From positions 1,240,001 to 1,304,000 of the forward strand of contig VWZW01004141.1 in the NCBI GenBank assembly GCA_013397115.1: a DNA stretch of 64,000 nt. The letters are read 5' to 3'. Below are positions 49,117 through 63,236 of this stretch, piece after piece. The translations under genes were made by a program, and so were the position numbers. The notes beneath the pieces are model-generated. The model was not told the origin of the DNA and made no database searches. It saw nothing but the letters and a program-made list of their open reading frames with translations. Every line of letters begins with the position of its first letter. The first letter of the stretch is position 1. Source of the DNA: Edolisoma coerulescens (taxonomy: Eukaryota; Chordata; Aves; Passeriformes; Campephagidae).

Positions 49117-52100
49117 GTAAATACTCTCCTTTTCAACTCCCTGAGGAAGGTTGCCTTTGGCTGCGTGAAAATATGCTTGTGTGTTGCTACAGTAACAACA
49201 GTTAAGTGACCTGCCTGTGGACCAGCAAAAAAATCCTCTCTATGCCCCTAAAGAGGGTTCCCAAAGCCTGCTTAACACTGCCACCAGAGACAGTCTCCTT
49301 GTAGAAGACCATGCAAGGTTTGAGGCAGGAGAAAACTGTTGGCTAGAGTCAGTCTCATAACTTTCTTCTTTTTGTTACTGAAAATAGAGCTATTTATCAT
49401 GCTTACCCTTCAATGTCAATACACATGAGGAATGGAATGTGTTGTAGGAGGGAGGAGGGAGATATCATCTTGTTCTTTTACTCAATTTTAGTTGAATTGA
49501 TTTTGCAGAGGAGTAAATTTGTATTTGTAGTCCTCCTCCCCATTTCAGTTTTCCTTGTGTTGCATTCACTTCCAGCCCTTTCCTCCACATTCCTTCAGAA
49601 AATAGCTGGGTATTCAGTTCTCTTAACCCTTAGCAATAATCCAGGCAGGAGGGGGTTTGAGCAAGTTCAAGAAAGGCCCTGTGATTTCAGCGTAATAACA
49701 TGGCTCTTCTCATTCTAATGATGTCCCTTGCTCCTTGTTAGGTTAAAGAAGCTTTCCGTGACTTTTTTCCTGTTTCTGTACAACACACTTCAGTCGCGAA
49801 ATGGCAATGTTCTCCATGGATTGCAGGATTTTCTTCTTGATTCTTTTCTTCTGCTCTTATGATCTCTTTCTTCTCATCTTATCTCTGGCTCTAGTTTTTA
49901 TATCTGTTGTACTGAATGTAAAATGCTTGGAAAGAGCAAGGATGAACGGAGACTGAAAAGGTAGACTTCTGATCAATCATGTTACACCAAAAAATAATAA
50001 AAAATAGTAGTCAAACTGGAAGAGGCACAGAGGAGGGACTGCTGTGGGAATGCTGAAGAAAAGTGAGGTAAACTCCAGTTTTAGAGTGTGGTTTGGAGAT
50101 CCCACTCTTCTGTCATGACTGATACCCACCTACTCTCCTGTTACAGACCCTCAAAGCCACAGTGTGGTGATTCCCAAGGGGGCAAAGGCAAGCAAGCAGA
50201 AGGTACTGTAAGAACACAGGTCCCTGCCTTTTTCTTGATGTTCCAGTGCTCTATTTACATGACCACCCACCAGGTTCAGCACTAATCACCCACTGGAGGT
50301 GTTGAATGGATGAAGTTATACAGCCAGTCAAGCTTAGCTTCAGGAATTATTGGGACCATTACTAGATCTTGGAGTTTTACTTGTCCATTCTAGCTGTGTT
50401 TCACTCTTATGAAATACACTGAGACATTTCACACCTGCTGTTGCCTAAGAGTTCCTCAATACAGCCACATTTGGTACATCTTCAGCATCCAGGAACATCT
50501 GGAGAGCCATTGATTTCAGCCAGTTTGCAGTACATTCTCAAATCTTGGCATTCCTGCTCTCATAGCTTTGGGGTTCTGCACTGTCAAAGCAAGCAGGCAT
50601 CAGTTGACACAAACAGACACAAACAGATTAACTGGAGGTACAAAGCAGTGAGGTACAGAGTGTTCACAATTAACTCGTGAATTTTAATGGAAGCTGAGTC
50701 ATGGATTCCCCCTGTGGCTTTGAAATTGCCAACAAAGTGCTGGGCCTATTTGGCATTCAGTGCAGAACTACATTTGGTATCTGTGCACAGGAACCTTTGC
50801 AATGTCTCAGAAGCCCCTTGCTCTGAGCAGGGGAACACACAAGGAGTAGGGTGGTCATTGCCCCAAGTGTAACTATCGAGTGAAGCAGATTCCTTGATGG
50901 CATCAGTAGCAGAACAACCTACCAACAGCACAAAGCCAATCTCCTTTGAAAGACAGACTTGTTTGTGCAGATGCTGGAAAACAAGTTGGTTGTTTGTTGT
51001 TTAGATTCCGCGCAAGGGAGTGTCTGATAGAGTTCCTTTTATGCAGAGAAAGTCAAGGTGCTTTATGTGATTGCTTAGAGTCAGAAGAAAGCTGTACAAC
51101 AGACCTGAACAAGTTATGGACCTAAAGCCATCCTTTTCTGGCACCTCCTGAAGTCAGTATTTTACCTTGCTAACTGGCAAAATGCCATCTGAGCAGATCA
51201 GCTGAGGTAGGTGGGCAAATACTGTGGCCAGGTTCATCTAATGTGTTTGTTCAGGTCAAATCTCCTGGAAGGCAGTGTAACAGAGGTGCTGTGTCCTGAG
51301 TCTCTGAGGCTGTCGCCTGCTAATTGGATAGACTGTCTCTGCCTTAGTGCTGATCAGAGTTAATGCCCAAGATCAAAAGATAGCTCAATGAAGATAAATT
51401 TGCAGCAGGAGAGAATTTGTCATGTATTTAAGTTACTGAAAGACAGAATAAGCAGAGCACTGGTGTTATGGAGGTGTGTATAAGTGTTGTGAGGCAAGAT
51501 CCTGAGGCACTCATTGAATCTGAACAGTTGGACATAGGGCTTAAAGAAAATTGAGTGTCCTAATTTGTGTTTGAAGTTATAAGCTCTTCCCAATATATTA
51601 AAATTCCTCCCTGAAATTCTCTTGAAATGGTCCCACATCCCCAGAACATACCATAGGACTTTCTGATTGCTGTGGAATCTTTCCACCACCATAAGAGTAT
51701 GTAAAACTGTTTATAAACTGAGACAAAACAGGCCATATTCTGTGATACAGGGAACTCTGCAACAAAATCAGAGGAATTCCTGCCACACAGGTGTAGGAAT
51801 GGGGAAGCACAGTGCTTGGGATACTATTCTTCCTTTTACTGTAGTCAGCAAAGTTTTTCCAATCCCCTTTCTTTCAATTCAGACACTTTGGGATATATGG
51901 CAGGTGAAGGCTTTTGAAATAGAGGGAAATCTATCCTGGAATCATGGAGGAGCTTAATTAAAAGCAGATATATGTACACACACACACACGCTTCTTATGC
52001 CAATAACCTCCTTTTTGCCCATATGAAAAGAAATGTTTTCTCTGAATTTGCAGCCAATACGCCCTGTTTGCATGTGTTACACTTTCAGGGCATCAAACAG

Positions 52101-52417
52101 TGATCAGCAGGATAAGGCTGGAGAGGACTGAAACTTTCTTTCTGCTGCAGGACATTCTGGTGGGGTGTAAGACAATGAGGAAGCATGGAGACTGCTGAGG
52201 AGGTCTGTACAGGGAGTGCTCACCATGCTCTGAATGGCAGAAGAATGGTTATGCAGGGGATGAGAGCTGCTCTTTAAGATGGATAGAGCTGAGCCAGGGT
52301 CCACCAGGGGCATAGTGTGGTGTGTGTGTTCTGCTATGTCATTAACAGCACTCGCTGTGCCTGCAGTGCTCCGACCCTTGATGGCCGGCGGGCATGAGGA
52401 TGCTTTCAGGTTTTTAC
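49117..52417. other. Intergenic, no gene recognised
   Basis: AT-rich noncoding DNA. A CA microsatellite (51976-51989) is present. An exon-like segment at 50147-50202 (acceptor CTCCTGTTACAG, donor GTACTG) is open in phase 1 for only 18 codons, which is not significant on its own. Confidence 0.5.
51976..51989. repeat. (CA)n microsatellite
   Basis: Seven CA units, then CG. Short. Confidence 0.9.
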
Positions 52418-52930
52418 CTCATCTACTTCTTCCTGGTCGGATGGCCTGTAGCAGACACTCACCACAATGTCACCCACCACGAGCTGCCCTCTGGTCCTGA
52501 CCTGCTGTCCCAAGGCACCGACAGCTCCATGTGCCCCAGTTGCTCTCTCACATCAAGGGCAGCTCTTCATCCTCAGTGTCCTGAGCTGTCCTTCCTGAGG
52601 AGCTGGATCCATCCATGGCAGCTGACCACTCCCCTCCCTTTCCTACAGCCTAGTGCACCACATTGCTGTGATGCCAGTAAGATCACAGCTCATCCCAGAA
52701 CCTTTATGGCCTCCTGTTTGTCCCCTGTAGTGTACAGGCACTTCCTGGGGGTCACTGTGAACCACTATGAACCAGCACTAAGGCTTTCACCCTGCCCAGA
52801 GGCAACTGTCCCAGCAGCAGGGCAAGTGCAACAGAGGTCAACCAGCCCCAGAAGGACTTCTTTACTTGCTCAGCCCCACTGAACCAGCTGACATCGAGGG
52901 GCAGACACTTCCTCAGTGGCTCAGACACCT
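52418..52930 (-). mobile_element. CR1 LINE fragment (ORF2 endonuclease region)
   Basis: Read on the minus strand, the GGTGACATTGTGGTGAGTGT block and then CTGCTACAGGCCATCCGACC match the CR1 ORF2 endonuclease region (usual: GTCTGTTACAGACCACCCAA). Further 5', a GCATCACAGCAATGTGGTG block corresponds to the 'AITETW' motif, now broken. It may extend toward 53250, where GC stays high. The 162-codon plus-strand frame over it (52394-52882) lies antisense to the element and is not a gene. Confidence 0.75.
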
Positions 52931-55900
52931 GTCCCAGCACTGTGGTTATGCTGCACCTGGGCAGGTGTGTGAGCTCCTCTTCCTGTTGGTTTTTTCAGGT
53001 GTACCAAGAGCACAGAATTTAGCAAAACCCTGACCTGAGCCCTCGGTGCAGCACTCATTAGCAGCAGGCTCAGCCCTTGGCACTGCCTGATGCATACTAA
53101 CGACTTGTTTTCATCCTTCCAGGCCATGGGAACTGTCCCCACGTGCCGCGTCCTCAGCCGCTCCTCCCGTGGGGTGCTCGGGGCGCTGGGGCAGCACCCA
53201 GGGGACCTCGGAGGTGTTGGTGGGTTACAGGTGATCCCATGTACAAGGGGGAAAAAGGAAACTATCACTTGTTCAGAAGACTGTGCACTGGATTTATGAT
53301 AAGTAAGATTTTGTTGTTTTTTTTCTCTTAGTGTGCAGGCACTTTTTCATAAGTTCTCCCTTGCCTTGGGTTGAGACAGGATGCCCTTTATGCTGGCAAT
53401 ATGATGCTATGGAGCTGGCAGTCTTCCTTTTTCACAGCCCCCCACTAAATGCAGGGCAAGCAGGAAGGGAAAAATAAATCTGAAAAGGAGAAGGTTGTGC
53501 TGTTCTAGTTTCCCTTCCCCTCTTTTCTGCCTGCTCTTTTCCTCGGGTCTTTTGCCCTACTATAAATGCAGGTAAGAGACTCCAGTCCCAACGGGCAAAA
53601 TGAAGAGAGCCACGGGCTCAGGCAGTACGCATCTACTCTAATTTCTCTTTTCTTTCTTCTAGTAATCCAGACAAGTCTTGCATGTTTTCTGCTCCATTCT
53701 TTGGGTCAAGAACACGCTGGTTAATAGCCAATTATTTCATACCCTAAGGAAGTTTTGGGAAAGAAGTTCCTGGGAAGAGTCAACTTGTTTTGGGAAATGA
53801 GACTAATATTCAGTAAGTGAAATATTTCCCTTTGCTCTCCTTTGCAATACTGTCCCATCTCAGCACAAGGCTGAATTTATTGTTGTAATAGCTGTGATTC
53901 AGATAAAGCCTAATCATTTCCCTGAATTGTTTTTCCTTCTTCTTCTTAATAAAAAGTGAAGGTTTAGCCAGGATGCCACAGCAAAAATTTCAGTTAGGTA
54001 ATTAAATTCTGCTTATTGAAAATTCCCCTCTTAAAATCCATCCTGGTTGCTTTTCTTTTGAGCACTTTTAAGGGTGAATTCACTTTAAATTCACAGCTCT
54101 CCAAATTCTGAAGCCTGCTGAATTTTCCTTGACTGCCTAAACCAGAATGTGCAGTTCCACCTGAGTTATCTAAAGGTACATTTTTGCATGTTTAATTGTT
54201 GTTGTTTGTATTCTTGTTTAGACACGACTCATGTAGACTCAACTATGACTTAGCAGAAGTAAACAAAATTATTTGCATAGGAAAAGCAAACATTATTTAA
54301 AACTATTTTTTCAGTAAGGAGTAGCATAGGCCAGGAATAAATTCAATTTGTGTATCGAGAGCTGTTTTACATGTGCAAAAGTCCAACAGTGAAAACACAG
54401 GCTGAAAGATAATCTGAGGCGAGCAGTCTGGAACACCAACCCCGAACAGATGATCCACGGTATAAATTACTGCAATTTATTTTTTTAATTTACTTGTGCT
54501 ACTTTATTATTGTTTATTCATTTGATAGATGGCATTTAATTTCAGTTTGAGAGCTTCAGGATGAGTGTTTGATGCTAATGGTTGGAATTTACTCCTGGGC
54601 AGAAAGCCAACGTGCCACAGCCATGTTCCAGTTATGCCCTCCAAGCTGTGTTTAAGTGGCCTTCCCTTGCCCTTGGGGTATATTTTACACAGGAAGCTTA
54701 AAGCCTAATGCAGGCCTGCAGCTCCCTTGCTGGAGCAAGAGAAAGATGGCTTTCCCTCTCTCTTGTTCTCTCCAGCAAGAAAATCAAATTATTGGATTAC
54801 TGGCCCTTCGATTGTGCTCAGCACAAACAGTTCAAAATCCCATTGTACTGGAGACCTTTGAGATGAAATGTAAATGGATAAAGAAAACAAATGTATTAAA
54901 TTGGTCTGATATGTCAATAGTGTGCTATTACCTGATTGAGTGAAATGGCTATGACTGTTCTTCTAAACAGCCTAATGTATCTAAGACATCTGCTGCTAGA
55001 GAGGCCACACAAAAAAAACCACCAACAAAACAATAAACCAAAAAAGCCCACCCACAGGAACCTACCAGAGGCATAAATTAATGAAGATTTTCTTTCCTTG
55101 CTTGTTTTTATTTCTGGAAAAGAAAATCAAAGCCAAAAAATCAATCCTTTCCAGGGTTAAAATTGCGATTACCCAGGGATCTATGCAGCACATGAAATAT
55201 TGGGCCTGATAGATTAGAACCTGACTGCTTTGTTCTACATATACCTCTGTAAGCATTGGCTTGAACTTTGAATTTCCTGCTTTCTACCATTTGTTGTTAC
55301 TTGCACATGCATTTTATGTATTTGTTTAGGGCTAATTCCTATTTGTTAAAGTGTGTTTTTAAGAGATAATGTCAGCTAAGAGTGGGAGAAGCATCTAATG
55401 GATTTTAAACTACCTTATTGTTGCCATTTTTGTGCATATTCACACCTACATATCATGATCCAAATATCACTCAATTGTGCAGAATAAATAAGTCCACAGG
55501 AAAGTGTAGGTGAGGTAAATTCTGCACTTTACAAAGTGGAGAAAACTTTTTTAACAGCCAAGGATTCGATTCTTCCATTTTATATTAGGCTAGTTTCTCT
55601 ACAAGTTTCTTGTTAAAATTGGTATTTTACTGTCCTTTTGTATTTACGTGTCCATAGAGCAATAAATAGCTATTGAAACGCAGCTGTCATTGTCACTGTG
55701 TTTGAATTTCTTTCACTCCAAAGTTTTGATGAATTCAGGTAAGCTCTTGTGTTCAAGCGAATTTTTCGCTGGCCAAATTTGTGAGCAGATATTCTAATGA
55801 CTTGGGTTTCAAATAGAGCCTCCAAAATGGACTAATAAAATGCACATTAAACTAAAGGCCGAGATATATTTTTGTAGCTTGTAGAGATTCTAGCACACAT

Positions 55901-58900
55901 TGGTATTCATAAGATAATAAATGTGAAATGGATTTGATGCTTATCCACCTGAACAGTTTTGACTTAAAAAAAACCCCATTGATAGACAACGCCTTCTCTC
56001 TTTTACAACTAATAAGCTTCTAGTTCATTAAGTTATTACATGCCATTTCTCATCTGACAAATAGAGTCTGTAATTCAGTTTTTCCCAGAGTTGCACATTC
56101 TTTAAGTCTACAGACTAAATCACCAGAGCACATTTTGTCAATAAAGCTTCTGTTTGGTGGGGGAAGGAGGAGGCAGTTAAGTAAAGTAATATGAAATGAA
56201 ATCCATTCTTTGTGTCAGAGGTCATTTATTTGCTTCAATATTGCTTTTATTCTATTTATACATTCACTAAATGATGATTATTACGGAAAGTCCATAGTTA
56301 TTCATTGCATTATATTTAAAATGTTTTACATTTTGTTGTGGGGTCTTACACTTGGGAATCTTTAGCATTATCTTGAGAAGTAAACTGTCCTTTTGCAATG
56401 AATCCTTGACAATGTATTAGTTCAGCTGTGCATTTACTGAGGGATAAAGGCTTTCTTCTGTGAGCAGTGGGAAAGCCACAGAGGCAAACAAAAAACCAGC
56501 CGTGTTCTGCAGCCCTAAACCAAAAGACGTGTGGCTTCCTGAGCCAGAATTGCCCAGCACAGATGCAGGCAGCCAGTGACACCTTCAGCATGGAAAGTTA
56601 TATGGGACTAATTTGTGTCCTAGACCAAGTTTCCAGCACTGCTCTTCTCACCAGGGCTTGAAGAGGGATGACTGTGCTCTGGGTTGAGTATAATATATAG
56701 TATCTATTTGTAGAAAATACAGACTGGTGATAAAATGTTTGCCTAGGGAGTGGGATAGAGTGGTCCAGGCTCCTCGCAGCTTGCAGTGATTTAAACCCAT
56801 TTTTGCTGTCCAGAGAAACAGGCAATCATGATGGGGGAGAAAAAAGCAGTGTGCCCTGCTCTCCCAGCCCTGGCACTTGGGTGAATGCTCTGCTCAAGGT
56901 CCCCCAAGGTTGTAGCTGGTGTCCCCAGTGAAATATCACTCCCCAGGGAGGAGTGAGGCTGAGAGCTGGGAGGGAGAGTGGAGCAAAGTGCCCTGCAGCA
57001 CGTTTAGCTCTGTTTTGGGGTGGGGGAACCATTGCATTACCTTCCTTGGTGGGGGGGGAGGGGGGTGTTGCTCTAAGCCTGGGGAGACTCTGGACCTGCC
57101 TTCTTCCCTTGTCTCCCCCTCTTCTGATTAGAGCCTGCCTTTCTCATTGCAGTGGAAATTAGCCACTGTGAGCAGTCATCATTTTCACCAGAGGGAGAAG
57201 AAGCTGTTCCTTGCTCCAAAGTGTCCCGGGAGGTACATGGTTCAATTTCTGCAGGCATCCAGAAATTAGTGTCACCTCTACAGGTGAATGAAAGTCAGGG
57301 TTAGTCTGAATGAGAGGAAAGAAGGAGGGTAGCACTGAGCAGGAATGTTCAAGCCTGCGCACTACTGGGAAGAAGTGTTGAGTGACATCTTAACCAGTCA
57401 GATCTGTCCAAAATGCTCTCACGCTGTATTAGGGTACTTTAATATGGGCTGGTACTTCTCATTATATTTGTAGTTAGCAAATACACAGGTGGTTGTTGCA
57501 ACTGAGGAATAATGGAATCCCTGCAAAGCACTGTTTTAAAATGAAGTGCTGTAACATGGTGCTAAGACAACAGTCTGATGGGGTTACTGCCCATGACGAT
57601 TACAGACTGTGAATTATAAATGAGAGAACAATGGGAAACATTATTTTAATGGAAAATGTAACAAATGAAGGGGAAGCCAAAAGCCTCTCATTGATCCTTT
57701 CCCCAGAGATCACTCAGAGCGGCTCTCACGCAGAAAAATCCATCTTTGAAGAAGATGCAGTTAGTTAGGGTGTGTTCAGTCTCTGCAGTGGTCCCTCGCA
57801 GCTACAGCAGAGCAGGCACCTCTAGACTCACACTGGTGCTCTCTCTTGGGCTTGGAACCCTGCTTAGGATTTATCCTGCCTCCCCAAATGGGAACCGTGC
57901 TGCCAAGGCTGTGTTAGTGCCCTTAGCTCTCCTCTGAAATGAAGGCTCTCTAGACCACCATGGAAATGAGTCAATAATGCTTTTGCCTTATCAAAGCATT
58001 TATAAAATCTGATTTTGCTAGATAGCTAGGTAGTGAAATATTCAGTATTCTATTGGAGTTTCTTTACCTACTGTCACTCTTTGCTGTGACTGTAGCCTGT
58101 GTAATTTGATTAGCCATTTATTACTTTCGTACCTGATATATGAAAAATAGCAATGAACTGAAAACACTAGAAATATTCAAAAGAACCAGAAAAGCAGACT
58201 GGTAGCTGTGGGTCTTCTGTAACTGCTAAGGCCTCCTGAGAGGCCCTTACACTGAAGTTATCCAGGACTTTTGAGCTCTTGCTTCATGTTAAAATAAATA
58301 AAAAAATAAATAAATGATCTTTAAGCTTTTTGCTTTTTTACCAGGGAAAGCTTTAATGAGAAAGTTTAACTCATCAATGTTAAGTTTTCTACTAATTAGG
58401 TGAAAGTGATTTTTCCTCTGCGTGCAGTTTCTGTTATCTGGCACTCCTGAACTGATGAGTAGCATTTGCGAATAATGTTACCCTGATTTAGTCATTTCAG
58501 AAAAAAAAAAGGAGGTCTAAGAAGTTATTGACTACTATAGCATTTACATTCTGTGGGAACAAGTAGAACAGACAGTTAAGAGCTGCATGTTATTTCTGTG
58601 ATTCCAGAACTGGAACAGATATGCTCAGCCTTTCTGCTGTTGTGTTTACTCTCAGTAACAAGACAATTTATGATTCAAAATAATATATTTGACAGCATAA
58701 ATGAATGGTCTGGTCACATCCAGTGACTTAAGCATGTGGTTTTTCTCATTGTTACAAAAACCAAACCAAACCAAATTTTCATTCTTGGCCAAACCAACAC
58801 TCATTCCTGGCCCACTGGCTATTTTTTCGTGCTGGTTGTTTTTTGTTTTAAAGGCCTATCAAGTGCTGCTATGGAAGTCACTTTTTTCCCTACTGAGTGA

Positions 58901-61900
58901 ATAAATTACAAGTCCTGGAGCAATGCTCAGTGTGCTGTAATTCTCGGCTATAACATCTATGAGATATGTTTAAACTGAATGATCCACTGCTCGGAGGAGT
59001 GATGGCTTCTTTTATAGCCCTCTTGTCCTTGCAGACAGTAAACCATTGAAATAGACCATGAAGACAAGGGCAAGTTCACCATATTCTCATCTTTTCTGGA
59101 GTCTTGCTTGTACTTTTGTCTGTGCTGTGGGACACCTTACACCTCACACATTCAGGAGTAAGTAAGTCTTGGCATTAATAATTTTTTTTTTTGTTCAGTC
59201 TATATTTTAAATATTAAAACTCTAATAATTTCTAGAAAAGTTTTTAACCCCCCTTTGAAGCAGATACAAGCTTCAAACTCATATGTAACCTATATGTATC
59301 AAACCCACTTTTAAGGATGTTTTTTGTTCCTTCCAGTAGTTCTTCCTCCATCTGCACAGAAAATGTTTTTCTGCTTCCAGGCAGACTCTTCTATTTCTAC
59401 CTCTCAGATACTCTGTCACCTTGTAAATGCAGAGCATTATCGTACAGGGGAAGCTTTTTCACAGACTCTGTGACTTTGACAATTGCACCTATTGTAATTT
59501 TTTCATCTCTCCTGTCCTTCTTGACAGATCCTGCAATATTATTTTATCCATTATGTGACCTTCTTACTTGACATTCCTTTGTCACTGCTCTGAAGCCAGG
59601 CACAAAGAACTGAAGAAGGCTGTGATGTATGGGAAGGGAGAGGCCAGGACTGTTACTCAGAGATCCCAAAGCAGATGTGCCCGGGCAGGTCTGGGCTGTA
59701 ACACTGCATTTATGATAATTGTTTTGCATGTCTATTTAAATGCTAGAGAATAACACACGTGCTCACAGACTCTTCATTGGTTAAACTTTTGTTCATAGAA
59801 GCAAGGTGACATATAACACTTTTTCATACTCAGGCTGGATATTGTGATTGAAAACCCCCACCCTTAATATCCCCGGCCCCCATCCCAGACTCTACTGGAT
59901 TTCTACTAGTGAGTAGTACGCTTTATAATTTTACTGTTTTCATGTATTTAAATACAATGTCTGTCTAACTGCTAATTTTATTTTTCTGTTTAATTTATTC
60001 TCCAGATTCTCTGGCCTTCAGTCAGTGCACTGGGTGATTAAATTATTATCCCAGTAATGAGGTTTGACACAATCTATGCCAGTTACCTGTGTGACCTGCT
60101 AAGTAGGTTAATTGGCAACCCTGAATAATTATCAGCCACCTCATCTCGCTGACTGAGAGTCTGACAATAAATGAAACATAAAAATGCTGAAAAAGACACA
60201 CAGTTTTTAATTTCAGCTTCTGAATTGTTTCAAAGAAACATTTTAACAAGTAGTTTATTAATAAAATGCAGCAATTGAAAAAATATCTTGTGAACATACT
60301 GGTTGTATTAATATATAGATGTTTGCTCTTGTGCATCAGCACAGCTTCCTAGAGGAAAAAGAACTCTGTGACATTAGATGAACCGGTCCCTCTACTCTGA
60401 AAATTGCTTATATAAGTGAATTGTTGCATCCTCAGAGACGGCTCAAAAGTGAGGAAAATTCAAGAAGTCAAATTGATATTTGTGGTGACATTGCAAGAAT
60501 TACGTTTTAATGCTTTTCTTTGAAACCTTGAGAACTAGAAATTAACTTTATTGTTCAATGAAAGCTGTGATCCTTCTATTCCCATTTCCCAGGAAATAGA
60601 GTTAAGAAAAATAAATATGGTACCTGGTGATGCTGACTTGTATTGTGCATCTAATCTTTTCTACTTTGTTCATTTCTGAAAAGCCAGAATGGTATTTCTT
60701 TCTGCCTTAGAAAACGTAAGATTGGAGCTTAGAGAGGAAGAAAAATGGACTCCTACATATGAGAAGATGGGTTAAAAATATGTGAGATTTAAACTTGTGG
60801 TCTTTTCTCAAGATAATCAGCTCAAATTAATGGTTCAGAACCACGGATTTAGTCAGATTTCTTCCAAAATAATTTCTCTGCCCTGGCCAGAAATCCCACC
60901 AAAACTTGGGGTAGAAAGAACAATGGAAGAATCCATTTCTTGTTATCAGCAGTTAATGACTGCAACACAACGTGTCTCCAGAGAGGCACTTTGGGGAGCC
61001 CCATCCCAGGGGGAGAGGAGGAGCTGCCCTGCCCTGTCCTCGGGTCCTCCTGTGGCACAGCTGGTGGTCCTGAGCTGGTCCTTCTCCACTGGGACCCTGC
61101 AGTCTGCAAGCACAGGCACCACTGGTGGAACCACACAAATAAGTACTAAAGGCACAGTGATTTTGGCCCAGTTAAATCTGGTTATCATGCGCCAACTCTC
61201 ACAAAATTTCAGCTTGATTTTCCAGCAAATAAAAGCTTGCAAAGTCCTGATGTCCCATCCCCTCTGGCTGCCACTGACATTCCTCTTCTTCAGCCTCTGT
61301 GCTTGAAAAAAATAGGTTTCCATTTCCAAGCTCAGTCCATAATGGAAAGCAGAGTGTGCAGTTTTCTGTGTCCAGAATGGATTCTTCAAGTAGGTAACCA
61401 ATCCAAAGCTACTCCATCTTTCATTTTGTTGTCTTATAGGCTTTAAAGTGGGGTGGTATAATTTAAGAGAGGATACTGATTAAATCATTCAAACCTGAGT
61501 CTGAACAAGTCAGCAGAGCTCAGCTTTTGAGAGAGTGAGTCATGTTAAAACCAAGCATATGCTCAAGCGTTTTTCTGGATCATGGCCATATTGAACTATA
61601 ATGACCTAAATGGATTTACTCCCCAGACAAATTTACCCTTTCCTTTCCTCCCACCCACACATACATTTGCACCTCAATCAATCACTTATGTCTCCTTCTA
61701 TTTCCTGCATCCTACTTTTATTAAAAACTTTATGACTTGTTTAATCTCTTCTAAGCATGGTTTTATTTCCTCTATTGGTTTCCTTGATGATTCATCATCA
61801 GGGCTTTTTTGCCCCTACCTAAAGGTTTTCAATTTTACTGTAGAAATTTAATAAAAACAAAATTGTTAAGGCTTGTTAAAGGAGCTGTGCTGTCTCTTTG

Positions 61901-63059
61901 TGCTCCTTCATCTAAGCCCCTTCCTCCCCATGTAAAGACAAAGGTGTTTAAGATGCACATCAGGTGAAACTACTGTCCACAAATGGCAAAAATTACAACT
62001 TGCAGCTCTCTTTCTGTGGATTTTTTTTTCCCTACATATGGTCTTTATGTCTAAAATTATAGGCATTGAGATGTCAGGTAGCAGAAGAGAAAAAAATAAA
62101 ATAGAAGAGGCATTGTAGCAAAAACCAAAGAACTGGTGCATTGGTGGTAGTTATAAGGTGTTTTATTTCTCAAGAATTGCACAACTTTATGAAGGTTTTA
62201 CCATACCTGATAGAAAATTAAGGGCTGCTGCTATTTTGCAACTCATTACCCATTGCTTGTTGATTACATAACTGTTTTTGAATGAGGGAGCACTGTGAGG
62301 TCCTGTGAGAAGCTAAGCTGACATGACTTCTGTCTTTCCTTTTTATTACGATAGTCAATAGCTCAGTTGTAAGGAACAGAATTGCTCTTTGTGACTGTAT
62401 TAGACATTCTTTTGGGAGAGCTAGCTAAAATTTGAGAGGAGAAAAGCATTTCTGGAAAAAAAAACAACCCAGCATACCAGACAAATCAATAAGTGGATGG
62501 AGCCAAGTCTGAGACTTTTGGGTTGGGTTAGAACCTAAATCAAGACAGTATTGACTCTGCAAAGCCTGTATTTTTAGGGGTGCCTATATCAAAATCAATA
62601 TTGCCTTCCTGCTTTATTTGATCACTTCTATCCCTTTGTGCAAGCAAATCCATTTTGCAGTTGTATTTCTTTTCTTGAGCTAAAGTCTTCTATTTGGTGT
62701 GTGTGACCTGTGCGCTGTGGCTCTGTGTACATTAACAAAAGGTGGATTGTGTGTGATATCTGTCACCAGTGTTCTCTAATGATGACATTTGCAAAGGAAA
62801 TGAAATATCTCTGTAAATTCTTTGGTGCATAATTTGTGTACAACTCCTATATGTGAGTCCTCTACAAGCTGTTCCCCATTACCTCAGAAATAACTATTTT
62901 ATTTTCTGGAAAAAGGATACAAGCATACATTGATCATCAGAATGTGAGAGCATAAACAGTGGGCTTTAATGATCTAATGTTTTGCATTTATGCAGTTTCC
63001 CATCCAAGATCTTCTTATTGCATCCAATGTGTCCAATATTACAATATTTCAATGCATCC
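52931..63059. other. Intergenic, no gene recognised
   Basis: AT-rich noncoding DNA with a GC-rich patch at 53110-53260 that is possibly the 5' side of the adjacent CR1. Other contents are an AAAT microsatellite near 58289-58316, a G-run at 57048-57066 and a second GC-richer patch at about 60980-61140. Open frames (up to 174 codons, 60782-61306) show no recognisable domain. Confidence 0.5.
58289..58316. repeat. (AAAT)n-like microsatellite
   Basis: Alternating AAAT and AAATA units with an A-run in the middle. Confidence 0.85.
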
Positions 63060-63236
63060 CAGCTTTGTGAAAGGTGTCTGCCCAGGGAGGTGGTAGAGTC
63101 ACTGTCCCTGGACATTTAAAAAAAGGCCGGATGTGGCACTCAGCGCCGTGGTTTAGTTGATGAGGAGGTGTTAGGTCGTGGGTTGGACTTGATGATCTCA
63201 AAGGTCTTTTCCAACCTAGTTCATTCTGTGATTCTG
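63060..63236 (+). mobile_element. CR1 LINE 3' end
   Basis: Plus-strand avian CR1 tail: GTGTCTGCCCAGGGAGGTGG, TCACTGTCCCTGGACATTTA, GGTTGGACTTGATGATCTC, AAAGGTCTTTTCCAACCTAG, then terminal ATTCTGTGATTCTGT, the start of the CR1 octamer tail. It is 5'-truncated and better preserved than the other CR1 pieces in the window. A poly-A interruption sits at about 63117-63124. Confidence 0.93.

Noticed and set aside
52394..52882. A 162-codon frame beginning with a hydrophobic, signal-like segment
   Set aside because: It lies antisense to a CR1 endonuclease-region fragment.
53123..53230. Exon-like segment with strong Kozak ATG, acceptor TCATCCTTCCAG and donor CAG|GTGATC
   Set aside because: It sits in a GC-rich patch that probably continues the adjacent inverted CR1. 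The translation is low-complexity and has no known domain.
60782..61306. 174-codon frame, one of the longest outside SLITRK2
   Set aside because: No recognisable domain, no splice or promoter context, and overlapping frames are equally open, as in other GC-richer patches.
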